A stretch of DNA of 9,822 nucleotides, taken from assembly GCA_002720735.1 (NCBI GenBank), contig PBJN01000043.1, forward strand, positions 1 through 9,822, given 5' to 3'. This stretch comes from Porticoccaceae bacterium (GTDB lineage Bacteria > Pseudomonadota > Gammaproteobacteria > Pseudomonadales > Porticoccaceae). Both the position numbers and the translations under genes were made by a program. Positions 1 to 7,182 of the stretch are shown here, one piece after another (positions within the stretch are counted from its first letter, which is position 1; each line of letters opens with the position of its first letter). The notes under the pieces are model-generated. The model was not told where the DNA came from. It made no database searches and worked only from the letters and a program-made list of their open reading frames with translations.

Positions 1-579
1 CACAAATTTATGCCGAATAAGTTTGTGTTCCCTGGTGGGGTGGTAGACCGCTCGGACAGTCGGGTTCATGCGAGAGCGAGCTTGCAGTTGGCAGTTTTCA
101 AAAGATTAAAGAAGGGATGCAGCGCAGCAAGAGCAAGGGCGTTGGCCATTGCAGCGATAAGGGAGACTTTTGAAGAAACCGGTTTAGTAGTTGGGAAAAG
201 AGAGGATAAATTGTTGTGTATCCAGTCTCCGATCTGGAAAAAGTTTTTGAGCTCTGGGGCGAATCCTAGACTGGATCAGTTACAATACATAGCACGCGCG
301 ATAACTCCCCCATACCGAAGTCGTCGGTATGATGCTCGTTTCTTTTTGATGTGTTCGGACCGGTTTATCCTTGAGCAAAAAATAAACCAGAACTCGACGG
401 ACGAATTGTCAAACATTTCTTGGTTCACACTGGATGAGGCCAGGTCTTTACAGTTACCGCATATCACCAGAATTATTCTTGAAGAGGTTGAAAAACGTAT
501 TTCAACTCATTCCGATTTTGAGGTCCCTGGACCATTTATTCATTTTAGGTATGGAAAGCTTGTGAGAGATTGGCAGTGA
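1..579 (+). CDS. Nudix hydrolase, NUDT19-like (5'-truncated by window edge)
   Basis: Probable Nudix hydrolase that cleaves a nucleoside diphosphate linked to another moiety; NUDT19-type relatives act on CoA and acyl-CoA esters. Counting from the ATG at position 10, FPGG is at residues 7-10 and the catalytic core RETFEETGL at 51-59 supplies the Mg-binding glutamates. As in NUDT19-type proteins, a long insert separates FPGG from the helix. The following ITPPYRSRRYDARFF stretch (about 98-112) and the C-terminal DELSNISWFTLDEA stretch are also typical of this group. The reading frame stays open to the left edge (codons for His-Lys-Phe precede the ATG). Relatives have another beta-strand before FPGG, so I infer that the true start lies outside the window and that this ATG is internal. 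Only 12 bases separate its stop from the convergent glycosyltransferase stop, with no terminator visible. The family is clear; the substrate is inference. Confidence 0.85.
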   Translation, partial: HKFMPNKFVFPGGVVDRSDSRVHARASLQLAVFKRLKKGCSAARARALAIAAIRETFEETGLVVGKREDKLLCIQSPIWKKFLSSGANPRLDQLQYIARAITPPYRSRRYDARFFLMCSDRFILEQKINQNSTDELSNISWFTLDEARSLQLPHITRIILEEVEKRISTHSDFEVPGPFIHFRYGKLVRDWQ

Positions 580-591
580 ATTAGCGCACAA

Positions 592-1320
592 TTAGAACCA
601 ATAATCTTTGATCCATGTTGCAGGTTCGAATCGTCGGTACCATTTTCCGCTTTTTCCAAGGGCCGCGTTATGTGGATCGGGCTTACCATGAAACACAATG
701 AATCTTGCATCATGCGGGACTTCAGTTTCTCGCGAAGCGATAAGTGAAAATGGCTTTATGCAATGTCGCTTAAAACTCCGACACCAGCTGGCTGGCCAAT
801 AGGAGAGAGCATTTTTGCCAATGAGTTTTGCAGAAAGGTATTCTTGCTCATTTCGATAGGTCTTTTTGATGCATTCATATTTGTCCTCGAATTCACTGAC
901 AACATCCGGATGCGAGCCAATTTCAAACCTATAAACGGAGGAATTTCCAGTTCCATCGTGTTTTAACCAATCTCGTATGATTACAACGTCACCAAAATAA
1001 TCAAAGAAATCATCTAGGGGCCCAGTGATAATTAAATCTAGGTCGAGACACAGAACCTGTCCCTTAAGGTCGTAAAGTTTTTTTGAGAAAACACCCAACT
1101 TGTTCCAGCCGCGCTCGGGCCCACTCAACTCGGTTTTAAGTTTAGGCAGAGGATAGTGATTTATTTGTGACACCAATCCATGGGGGTCATCAGTCAGGCA
1201 AACAAACCGAAAGGGCCGAGTCAGATTTCGTTTCACCATGGCGTATAGCACATTTACATATTTCGCAGGATACTTTGTACCCCATTTCATGCAAAGAACA
1301 TTTACTCTATTTTCCTCCAT
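592..1320 (-). CDS. Small GT-A-type glycosyltransferase-like protein with DXD motif
   Basis: A 242-residue cytoplasmic protein resembling small GT8/GT32-like glycosyltransferases, which transfer sugar from a nucleotide-sugar donor. The N-terminus (residues 6-15, VNVLCMKWGT) fits the first beta-strand of a GT-A fold. CLDLDLIITGPLDDFF at about 91-106 contains a DXD motif (D93-L94-D95) expected to bind the metal and sugar diphosphate. NSSVYRF (126-132), a QEYLS segment (159-163) and a late FHGKPDP (210-216, His211) follow the usual order of acceptor and metal-site elements. There is no signal peptide or membrane segment. The start is well supported by GGAGGAG (plus-strand 1327-1333) six bases upstream of the ATG. 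It is the last gene of a minus-strand group after the SDR gene and a possible small ORF. Acceptor and product cannot be read from the sequence; cell-surface polysaccharide or lipid modification is a guess. Confidence 0.75.
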   Translation of the reverse strand: MEENRVNVLCMKWGTKYPAKYVNVLYAMVKRNLTRPFRFVCLTDDPHGLVSQINHYPLPKLKTELSGPERGWNKLGVFSKKLYDLKGQVLCLDLDLIITGPLDDFFDYFGDVVIIRDWLKHDGTGNSSVYRFEIGSHPDVVSEFEDKYECIKKTYRNEQEYLSAKLIGKNALSYWPASWCRSFKRHCIKPFSLIASRETEVPHDARFIVFHGKPDPHNAALGKSGKWYRRFEPATWIKDYWF

Positions 1321-1326
1321 TTAAGG

Positions 1327-1333
1327 CTCCTCC
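1327..1333 (-). promoter_or_regulatory. Strong ribosome binding site of the glycosyltransferase gene
   Basis: On the minus strand GGAGGAG lies six bases before the ATG at 1320. It is the best Shine-Dalgarno match in the window and fixes the glycosyltransferase start. It also shows that translation of this gene does not have to depend on coupling to the gene upstream. Confidence 0.75.
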
Positions 1334-1338
1334 GCAGG

Positions 1339-1473
1339 CTAAGTATCTTGATCAAACATTTTAGATACATCTTGGAGCTCATTCTGAGCTTGTTCGATGA
1401 TATGTCCATTTTTTGCATCCAAAATCACAGATGCGGCATAAGGATATACAGAAAAAACTTCAGAATTTTTCAC
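1339..1473 (-). CDS. Possible small protein (44 aa) between the SDR and glycosyltransferase genes
   Basis: I do not recognise this protein. The minus strand is open from a GTG at 1473 to a TAG at 1339. It encodes a mostly hydrophilic 44-residue peptide: a short N-terminal part with VYPYAASVILDAKNG (residues 9-23), then a probable amphipathic helix, IIEQAQNELQDVSKMF (25-40). The GTG overlaps the last 14 bases of the SDR gene in a different frame, and the stop is 18 bases before the glycosyltransferase ATG, so the ORF exactly fills the gap in the operon. Against it: no good Shine-Dalgarno at the usual distance from the GTG, no ATG start, and short length. The SDR ends with its family's normal WSEKF-type tail, so this is not a frameshifted extension of that protein. 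It could be a translationally coupled small protein, a remnant of an older gene, or chance. Confidence 0.4.
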   Translation of the reverse strand: MKNSEVFSVYPYAASVILDAKNGHIIEQAQNELQDVSKMFDQDT

Positions 1474-2191
1474 TCCAGGGTCGGATATCTAGTTCAAGTG
1501 TCCAAGTGGTTTTTGGCTGTTTGTAAAGTGTAACGTAATTTTCGGCAAGGTCGGCGGGTTCAATGATCCCTTGCTTTGTCTTTAACGTCTCATAATCTGG
1601 ATGGTTTTGGCGTATCCAAAGGGTATCCACTGCCCCGTCTATAATCACATGAGCCACATGAATATTCTGTGGTCCGAGTTCCCGAGCCATACTATGGGCG
1701 AGAGCTCGAAGGCCATGTTTTGCGCTTGCAAAGGCGGCAAAGCCAGCCGACCCACGAACACTAGCCGTTGCGCCCGAAAATAGGATGGTGCCTCTCTGGC
1801 GTTTTATCATATATCTAGCGGCCTCGCGGCCAGTTAAAAAACCTGCGTAACAAGCCATTTCCCAAATCTTATAAAACTTTCGGGTGTCAGTCTCAAGCAA
1901 CTTCATTGGGACATTTGCACCCACATTAAATATCACAACCTCAATTATCCCGATTTCCTTCTCTATATGGGCAAACAAATCTATAACTGCATCCTCTTTT
2001 CGAGCATCGCAACTAAAGGCATGTGCAATTAACCTCTTGGTATTCAATTCCTCTATCAGCGGCGTTAATTTTTCGCCATTACGTCGAGCGCCGCATACGA
2101 TAAGACCCTCTTGAGCAAATTTTCTCATGATTGCCATTCCAATACCGTCACCGGCTCCGACTATAAGTGCCACTTTGTCTCGATTTTTCAT
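1460..2191 (-). CDS. SDR-family NAD(P)-dependent oxidoreductase with Phe in place of the catalytic Tyr
   Basis: A 243-residue Rossmann-fold protein of the classical short-chain dehydrogenase/reductase size. The cofactor motif GAGDGIG is at residues 12-18. Arg36-Arg37 after the second strand suggests NADP preference (inference). NVGA at 89-92 stands in for the usual NNAG. The active-site serine region is SGATAS at 139-144. The normal YxxxK is replaced by F154-A-S-A-K158; the codon reads TTT on the minus strand (plus 1730-1732). The segment FASAKHGLRALAHSMAREL and the C-terminal WTLELDIRPWSEKF match, from memory, a proteobacterial SDR subgroup that shares the Phe, so this is probably a subgroup trait and not a decayed gene. 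A weak GGGAC ribosome site (plus 2198-2202) lies six bases before the ATG. The gene is first in the minus-strand group and diverges from the beta-oxidation gene. Substrate unknown; it may not be a standard alcohol dehydrogenase. Confidence 0.85.
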   Translation of the reverse strand: MKNRDKVALIVGAGDGIGMAIMRKFAQEGLIVCGARRNGEKLTPLIEELNTKRLIAHAFSCDARKEDAVIDLFAHIEKEIGIIEVVIFNVGANVPMKLLETDTRKFYKIWEMACYAGFLTGREAARYMIKRQRGTILFSGATASVRGSAGFAAFASAKHGLRALAHSMARELGPQNIHVAHVIIDGAVDTLWIRQNHPDYETLKTKQGIIEPADLAENYVTLYKQPKTTWTLELDIRPWSEKF

Positions 2192-2233
2192 TTTGATGTC
2201 CCAATTTCAAAATATGCTGGTATCAATAAGATA

Positions 2234-2263
2234 ATGCTACAACCGTTAATTTAGGATTATCAA
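2234..2263 (-). promoter_or_regulatory. Candidate promoter for the SDR gene group
   Basis: On the minus strand TTGATA (plus 2258-2263) and TAGCAT (plus 2234-2239) are separated by 18 bases and sit about 40-70 bases before the SDR ATG. The -35 match is 5/6 and the -10 match 4/6. Support is weak: AT-rich DNA gives such matches by chance. Confidence 0.25.
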
Positions 2264-2293
2264 CTGGCATCGGCGATTATTTGTTACAATTCT

Positions 2294-2357
2294 TTGCACC
2301 CACAATCTTTGTTTTACCATTTTTGGGGTGGAGGTGTATAAAAATCTTTGGGTGTAA
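2294..2357. promoter_or_regulatory. Candidate promoter inside a spaced inverted repeat, upstream of the beta-oxidation gene
   Basis: TTACCA (2314-2319) and TATAAA (2337-2342) are 17 bases apart, giving a plausible sigma-70 promoter with a leader of about 30 bases before the ATG at 2379. The promoter is flanked by TTGCACCCA (2294-2302) and TGGGTGTAA (2349-2357), which are inverted copies matching at 8 of 9 positions. The arms could be paired operator half-sites for a regulator of fatty-acid use. They do not resemble the PsrA or FadR boxes that I know, so the regulator is unknown and the repeat may be chance. Confidence 0.3.
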
Positions 2358-2378
2358 TTAGTTGGGAGAAATAACACA

Positions 2379-4439
2379 ATGAAAATTACGGACACGGTAT
2401 CGTTACAAATTAAGGACAGAGTGGCATTAATTACTATCGAAAATCCTCCAGTCAATGCACTAAGTCACAATGTTAGATCTGGTGTAAAAAAAGCTATTGA
2501 GCTCGTTATGATTGATGATTTGGTGTCATCGATAGTCCTCAATTGCAGTGGAAAAACATTTTGTGCTGGTGCTGACATAAAAGAGTTCGGCGCTCCAATG
2601 CAAGAACCGGTTCACTCCCAATTACATGACGTAATGGACAGTGTAGATAAACCGTTAATAGCGGTGATACACGGAACCGCTTTGGGCGGTGGTCTAGAAT
2701 TGGCGCTCTGCTGCCACTATCGGGTGGCAATTTCCACAGCGAAATTAGGTCTTCCGGAAGTGCAACTTGGTATTTTGCCTGGTGCAGGAGGGACTCAACG
2801 TTTGCCAAGGCTAGTCGGGCCAAAGATAGCACTAGATATGGTTGTCTCTGGAACGCCGATTAGCGCAGTAGAGGCGCTTGATTATGGTTTGATCGATAAA
2901 TTAGTGGACTCGGATTTGCTCTCGTCAGCACTCCTATTTGCTAACGAAAAAGGGTTGTCCAGAGATAAGCCTTTTCGTGTTAGAGATAGAAGTGATAAGT
3001 TAAAATTAGTAGACCATGGTATTTTCCGTGATACCCGAGAGCTTATTTCTCGTCGTGCCCGCGGATTTATCGCCCCCGAATATAACATCCGTTGTATTGA
3101 AGCTGCTGTTAACAAGTCATTTGATGAAGGACTCTCGATTGAAAGCGATCTGGTAATGGAGCTGATGAAAGGTGATCAGGCGAGGGCCCAACAGTATTTT
3201 TTCTTTGCTGAGCGTCAAGCCTCCAAAATAGAAGGATTGGACAAGGAGATCAAGCATCGGCCAATTTCAAGTGTAGGAGTAATTGGGGGCGGCCTCATGG
3301 GTGGAGGTATATCCATGAGTATTGCAAATGTAGGTATTCCGGTAACCATAGTAGAGACGAGTCAAAAAGCTCTTGAAAAGGGCCTCGAAACCATACGTAA
3401 AAATTATGAGAGCACCGTAAAAAAAGGACGAATTACAGTTGATATTGCTTATGAGCGCTGCAAGCTAATACAAGGATCACTGAAATTGGGTGACCTCAAT
3501 GATTGCGATCTAATTATAGAGGCAGTGTTTGAGGAAATGAGTGTTAAAAAGGGTATATTCTCAAGACTTGATTCAATTGCAAAGCCTGGTGCAATTCTTG
3601 CATCCAACACATCGGCCTTGGACTTGAACGAAATTGCTAGCGCGACGAAACGTCCAGAATCGGTTATTGGCCTTCATTTTTTTTCCCCCGCTAATATCAT
3701 GAAATTGCTGGAAGTAGTGCGCGGCAAAAACACTTCAGATGATGTGATTGCGACCTGTATGAGTTTTGCGAAAAGGATAAGTAAGGTGCCAGTGTTAGTT
3801 GGCGTGTGTCCAGGATTTGTCGGGAATCGTATTCTGCACTATCGACAAGTGCAGGCTAATCAACTTGCCTTAGAGGGAGTGCCAATCCAGCAGATAGACC
3901 GTGTGCTATATCAATTTGGTTTTCCAATGGGGCCGTTCCAGATGGGAGACCTAGCAGGCTTGGATCTAGGGTGGAACGCTGAAAGGTCGAACCCTAGTGA
4001 CATAAGGGACTGTCTGTGCGGGTTAGGTCGTTTTGGGCAAAAATCGGGAAATGGTTTCTATGACTATGAAGGGCGGAAGCCGATCCACTCTGAGATTGTT
4101 TCTGAGGTGATCAGAGATTGCGGACGCTTGCAGGGGATTGAACCCAGGAACTCAAGCGATAGTGAGATTTTAGAGCGTTGCCTGTTACCTATGATAAATG
4201 AGGGTGCGAAAATTTTAGGGGAGGGGATAGCGAGTCGCGCCAGTGACATAGATGTCGTGTACGTGTATGGGTACGGTTGGCCGCGATACAGGGGAGGGCC
4301 AATGCATTACGCTAACTGTCTTGGCCTCAAAAATGTAATAGAAAAACTCCTGCATTACAGGGAAATCACGGGAGACGAATTCTGGAAGCCCTGTCAGTTT
4401 TTAGTTGATCTTGCGGATAGGCAAGGTATTTTTACTTAG
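2379..4439 (+). CDS. Bifunctional enoyl-CoA hydratase / 3-hydroxyacyl-CoA dehydrogenase (beta-oxidation)
   Basis: A 686-residue fusion catalysing the middle two steps of fatty-acid beta-oxidation: hydration of 2-enoyl-CoA, then NAD-dependent oxidation of the 3-hydroxyacyl-CoA. Residues 1 to about 190 form the crotonase domain: CAGADI (62-67) gives the oxyanion hole, and the paired catalytic glutamates are E107 (GGGLELAL) and E127 (LPEV), at the 20-residue spacing seen in rat crotonase. The dehydrogenase has a Rossmann motif GGGLMG (303-308) at about 298-480. Its catalytic set S412, H433, E445 and N483 has the same spacing as human HAD S137/H158/E170/N208. C-terminal dehydrogenase domains follow, with the conserved YGYGWPRYRGGP at 630-641. 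Length fits the peroxisomal-type/FadJ-like class. GGGAGA at 2364-2369 supports the ATG start. It diverges from the SDR gene. No thiolase partner (fadA/fadI type) is adjacent, so thiolysis must be supplied from elsewhere. All key residues are intact. Confidence 0.95.
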   Translation: MKITDTVSLQIKDRVALITIENPPVNALSHNVRSGVKKAIELVMIDDLVSSIVLNCSGKTFCAGADIKEFGAPMQEPVHSQLHDVMDSVDKPLIAVIHGTALGGGLELALCCHYRVAISTAKLGLPEVQLGILPGAGGTQRLPRLVGPKIALDMVVSGTPISAVEALDYGLIDKLVDSDLLSSALLFANEKGLSRDKPFRVRDRSDKLKLVDHGIFRDTRELISRRARGFIAPEYNIRCIEAAVNKSFDEGLSIESDLVMELMKGDQARAQQYFFFAERQASKIEGLDKEIKHRPISSVGVIGGGLMGGGISMSIANVGIPVTIVETSQKALEKGLETIRKNYESTVKKGRITVDIAYERCKLIQGSLKLGDLNDCDLIIEAVFEEMSVKKGIFSRLDSIAKPGAILASNTSALDLNEIASATKRPESVIGLHFFSPANIMKLLEVVRGKNTSDDVIATCMSFAKRISKVPVLVGVCPGFVGNRILHYRQVQANQLALEGVPIQQIDRVLYQFGFPMGPFQMGDLAGLDLGWNAERSNPSDIRDCLCGLGRFGQKSGNGFYDYEGRKPIHSEIVSEVIRDCGRLQGIEPRNSSDSEILERCLLPMINEGAKILGEGIASRASDIDVVYVYGYGWPRYRGGPMHYANCLGLKNVIEKLLHYREITGDEFWKPCQFLVDLADRQGIFT

Positions 4440-4470
4440 CTAATTGTTGGTCTGGCGACTGCTTATTGAG

Positions 4471-4494
4471 GGCAAAGCTGAGAATTTTGCCTTT
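4471..4494 (+). terminator. Weak candidate intrinsic terminator after the beta-oxidation gene
   Basis: GGCAAA (4471-4476) and TTTGCC (4486-4491) can form a 6-bp stem with a 9-base loop, followed by TTT. It lies 32 bases after the stop of the plus-strand gene, in the gap before the convergent universal stress gene. The T-tract is short and the loop long, so it may be only a partial terminator. Confidence 0.35.
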
Positions 4495-4564
4495 CTCGTG
4501 GACTCTGGAGCTATGTCAATCAGATAATCAACCGGCGGTTGTGCGAAGGTCAAGAGGCCTCTGG

Positions 4565-5380
4565 TTATTCTGAATTCACAATTACGACGTCTACATCAAG
4601 AGCAGAAATCACCCTTTCGACGGTATTACCTCGTAAATTTTTGACTTGTCCTGATTGTCCAAGAGTGCCCACCACGACAACATCGGCACTCAGCTCGTAC
4701 GCGACCTTAGCAACTGCCTCATCTGTGTAACCCTGGATCACATGAATCTGATTTGATTTCAGCTCAGTTTCTCGCGCAAGCATTCCTCTGTCGGGATAGG
4801 ACATAGAATCCATATAGGCGTTTATAACGTGAAATTGGGCATCATAAGAGCTTGCTAGTTGACGCCCTTTTGTCAGGATGGATTTGTTTAGATCTTTTTG
4901 CCGAGGTCGTCGCGCCTGAAAATTTACCGCAGCTAAAACTACCTTTCGTTGTCTGCTTCCGCCTGCCCTCACCAAAACCACTGGACAAAATGCACGCTTT
5001 AGGAGCTTCCATTCAAACTCCGAGAAGTAAAGACGCCTGTTGGATGCGGGCTTATTCGCCGGCACAAGAATACGGGAAGCATTGAATGCGCTTGCGGATT
5101 GTATTACCGCTTTTTGCCAATGCTCGGCCCATGAAATTTCTATTTGGTACTCCAATTTCGCTTTTTTAAGCGGATTATGTATTTTTTCTTCAAACCACGA
5201 AGTGTTCCTTGTGATATTTGTGTTGCTGATGCTGGTATCAGCGTTACCAGCATCGACAGCAACAAAAACGCACATTTTAGGTTGGATGTCCATTAGCTGC
5301 GCCGTATTGATTGCGCGCTCCAGAGCAACGTGATTATTTGTCGTTGGGTCAACAACGGCAAAAAAATTCTCTGCGGTCAT
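4565..5380 (-). CDS. Tandem-domain universal stress protein (UspE-like)
   Basis: A 271-residue cytoplasmic protein made of two Usp domains, residues about 4-138 and 145-270. The C-terminal domain keeps the ATP-binding signature G-2x-G-9x-G-(S/T/N): G238, G241, then G251-N252-T253, followed by a conserved VDVVIVNS strand. In the N-terminal half the equivalent glycine loop is replaced by ILVPANKPASNRRLYFSEFE, so that domain probably does not bind nucleotide. This intact C-terminal/degenerate N-terminal arrangement resembles E. coli UspE, which is somewhat longer (about 316 aa). Such proteins help cells survive stationary phase, starvation and DNA damage, mostly through protein contacts. AGAGGA (plus 5386-5391) five bases before the ATG supports the start. 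The gene is convergent with the beta-oxidation gene and divergent from gltX, so it is probably transcribed alone. Family assignment is firm; the exact role is not. Confidence 0.88.
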   Translation of the reverse strand: MTAENFFAVVDPTTNNHVALERAINTAQLMDIQPKMCVFVAVDAGNADTSISNTNITRNTSWFEEKIHNPLKKAKLEYQIEISWAEHWQKAVIQSASAFNASRILVPANKPASNRRLYFSEFEWKLLKRAFCPVVLVRAGGSRQRKVVLAAVNFQARRPRQKDLNKSILTKGRQLASSYDAQFHVINAYMDSMSYPDRGMLARETELKSNQIHVIQGYTDEAVAKVAYELSADVVVVGTLGQSGQVKNLRGNTVERVISALDVDVVIVNSE

Positions 5381-5399
5381 GAAAGTCCTCTTTTACAGA

Positions 5400-5439
5400 T
5401 AAATGTTACAATGTATACCATATATGATATAAACATTTA
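5400..5439. promoter_or_regulatory. Inverted repeat in the usp/gltX divergent region
   Basis: TAAATGTT (5400-5407) and AACATTTA (5432-5439) form a perfect 8-bp inverted repeat around 24 AT-rich bases. It lies 20-60 bases upstream of the universal stress gene, where its promoter must be; on the minus strand TTGTAA and TATACA occur here, but with a poor 19-base spacing. It could be an operator or cruciform-forming region. AT-richness makes chance likely. Confidence 0.25.
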
Positions 5440-5564
5440 CAAAATAATGCAAATAAGTGATGACTATTTTTCGATTATCATTTCTGAAATTGTCGAAAAT
5501 GATGAAACTTCACTCAAGATAAATACATGAGAATTCGAGCTAGAGAGAGTCTGCCGTTAAGACG

Positions 5565-5608
5565 TATAATAGACACACTGACTTATTGGCAGTTGAAATA
5601 TAAGGAGA
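5565..5608 (+). promoter_or_regulatory. gltX -10 box and ribosome binding site
   Basis: A perfect TATAAT lies at 5565-5570, predicting a transcript start near 5577 and a leader of about 40 bases. No good -35 is seen 16-18 bases upstream, so the promoter may need help or be of only moderate strength. AAGGAGA at 5602-5608, with GGAG seven bases before the TTG at 5615, is a strong Shine-Dalgarno. It decides the unusual start codon, because an in-frame TGA lies just upstream at 5594-5596 and no ATG or GTG lies between. Confidence 0.55.
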
Positions 5609-5614
5609 CAAATC

Positions 5615-7111
5615 TTGAGTATCCGCACCCGTATCGCTCCCTCGCCAACTGGGGATCCGCATGTTGGGACTGCTTACGTTGCCCTTTTTAACTTGGCATT
5701 CGCCCGAAGTCATGGAGGCAAATTTTTGTTGCGAATTGAAGATACTGATCGTCAGCGCTCTACCCAAGCATCTGAAGAGAAAATTCTAAAAGCGCTCAGG
5801 TGGTTGGGGCTTGATTGGGATGAGGGTCCTGACATCGGAGGAGAATTTGGACCCTACCGACAAAGTGAGCGTACTGAGATATATCGGAAGTATGCATGTC
5901 GGCTTGTTGAAGAGGGTAATGCCTTTCGATGTTTTTGCTCTGCAGAGCGTCTTGAAGGGGTGAGGAAATCTCAAATGAAGAACCGACAAACCGTCGGTTA
6001 TGATGGACATTGTCTTACGCTAAAGACTAGCGAAATAAAAAGAAGGATTTCTGCAAAAGTTCCTTATGTAATACGGATGAAAGTTCCTCAGGATGGGCAG
6101 TGCACCTTCGATGATATTTTGAGGGGTGCTATATCAATTGATTGGAGCCAGATTGACTCTCAGATTTTACTAAAATCTGATGCCATGCCCACTTACCATC
6201 TCGCAAATGTAGTGGATGATCATCTGATGGGGATTACCCATGTCATTAGAGGTGAGGAGTGGATTAATTCGACTCCGAAACACATTTTGTTGTACGAATA
6301 TCTTGGATGGGATCAGCCTAAATTCTGTCATCTACCACTTCTTCGAAACACAGATAAAACTAAGTTGTCAAAGCGCAAAAATCCTACGAGCATTTTGTAT
6401 TATGAGCGGATGGGATTTCTTCCCGAAAGTCTTTTAAACTATTTAGGTCGAATGGGATGGTCGATGCCGGATGAAAGAGAAAAGTTTAGTCTGAGGGAAA
6501 TGTTCGACTCCTTCGATATATCAAGAATTTCATTAGGTGGACCTGTTTTCGATGTTGAGAAGCTCCGTTGGTTAAATGGAGTTTGGATTAGGGAAGAATT
6601 GTCTGATGAGCAGCTGGCGAATCGCATTGTTAATTGGTCATTTAATCAAGAAAAATTGATAAAGTTTTTGCCACATGCTCGAGACCGAATCGAGATTCTA
6701 TCAGATTTAGCTCCTCTTGGATCCTATTTAATCTCTGGGATGCTAAACATCGATCGGTTGGATCTGACGACATCTCATTTGGATGAAGAGCAAACTATCC
6801 AAGTTCTACAATACAGTATTTGGCGGCTGGAGGGTTTGAAAGATTGGAATCGTGAAGAAATTCTCAGTGCCTGTGACTTTGTGTCTAACATGATGAATAT
6901 GAAATTAAAGATTATTTTAGGCCCCGTCTTCGTGGCGCTATCGGGCAGTACTGTCTCAATATCGGTAATGGATTCCATGTGCCTTCTTGGGCGAGAAATG
7001 TCACTGGCGCGACTGCGTCATGCGCTCGAACTGATGGGTGGTTTGGGAAAGAAGAAACAAAAAAAATTAGAAAAAACTTTCAATGACGCTGTTTCTTCGG
7101 CATTAATCTAA
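5615..7111 (+). CDS. gltX: Glutamyl-tRNA synthetase
   Basis: Class I aminoacyl-tRNA synthetase that activates glutamate with ATP and charges tRNA-Glu in the cytoplasm; essential. At 498 residues it has the normal bacterial length. The HIGH-type motif is [12 protein letters not shown] at 9-20 (H16-V-G) and the KMSKS-type motif is KLSKR at 250-254. LLRIEDTD at 38-45 is the glutamate-binding region. A zinc site like that of the E. coli enzyme is suggested by C107-F-C109 and Y129 plus C133 (YDGHC). The C-terminal half is the helical anticodon-binding domain, ending in the standard [14 protein letters not shown] segment. The start is TTG, encoding initiator Met, chosen by the ribosome site seven bases upstream and an in-frame TGA at 5594-5596. 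Sequence style matches the Pseudomonas-type gammaproteobacterial enzyme. Transcription appears independent from its own TATAAT; tRNA-Ala follows 71 bases downstream, as near gltX in other Gammaproteobacteria. Confidence 0.97.
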   Translation: MSIRTRIAPSPTGDPHVGTAYVALFNLAFARSHGGKFLLRIEDTDRQRSTQASEEKILKALRWLGLDWDEGPDIGGEFGPYRQSERTEIYRKYACRLVEEGNAFRCFCSAERLEGVRKSQMKNRQTVGYDGHCLTLKTSEIKRRISAKVPYVIRMKVPQDGQCTFDDILRGAISIDWSQIDSQILLKSDAMPTYHLANVVDDHLMGITHVIRGEEWINSTPKHILLYEYLGWDQPKFCHLPLLRNTDKTKLSKRKNPTSILYYERMGFLPESLLNYLGRMGWSMPDEREKFSLREMFDSFDISRISLGGPVFDVEKLRWLNGVWIREELSDEQLANRIVNWSFNQEKLIKFLPHARDRIEILSDLAPLGSYLISGMLNIDRLDLTTSHLDEEQTIQVLQYSIWRLEGLKDWNREEILSACDFVSNMMNMKLKIILGPVFVALSGSTVSISVMDSMCLLGREMSLARLRHALELMGGLGKKKQKKLEKTFNDAVSSALI

Positions 7112-7143
7112 AAGGCGCTGATCATCTGCCCCAAGACTTGTGC

Positions 7144-7172
7144 TTGACTTGCAACCAGCCGGTACCTACCAT
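7144..7172 (+). promoter_or_regulatory. Candidate promoter for tRNA-Ala
   Basis: TTGACT (7144-7149, 5/6 to the -35 consensus) and TACCAT (7167-7172, 4/6 to the -10) are separated by exactly 17 bases. Transcription would start a few bases before the tRNA at 7183, the usual tight spacing for tRNA promoters. No clear terminator closes gltX upstream, so read-through could also supply the tRNA. Confidence 0.45.
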
Positions 7173-7182
7173 TAATCCTTAA

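Noticed and set aside
1460..1473. Frameshift between the SDR gene and the small downstream ORF
   Set aside because: The SDR protein already ends with its family's normal WTLELDIRPWSEKF-type tail at normal length, so no missing C-terminus needs explaining.
2539..2832. Minus-strand 97-codon open frame within the beta-oxidation gene
   Set aside because: Lies wholly inside a gene with intact catalytic motifs; a shadow frame.
4553..4562. Palindrome AGAGGCCTCT just after the universal stress gene stop
   Set aside because: No loop and no T-tract, so it cannot act as an intrinsic terminator; a 10-bp palindrome alone is not informative.
5040..5333. Plus-strand 97-codon frame antisense to the universal stress gene
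   Set aside because: Antisense shadow of a gene with a clear ATP-binding signature; no ribosome site of its own.
5411..5530. Plus-strand 39-codon ORF starting ATG at 5411 in the usp/gltX gap
   Set aside because: No Shine-Dalgarno, very AT-rich with many Ile/Tyr/Asn codons as expected by chance, and it overlaps the probable usp promoter.
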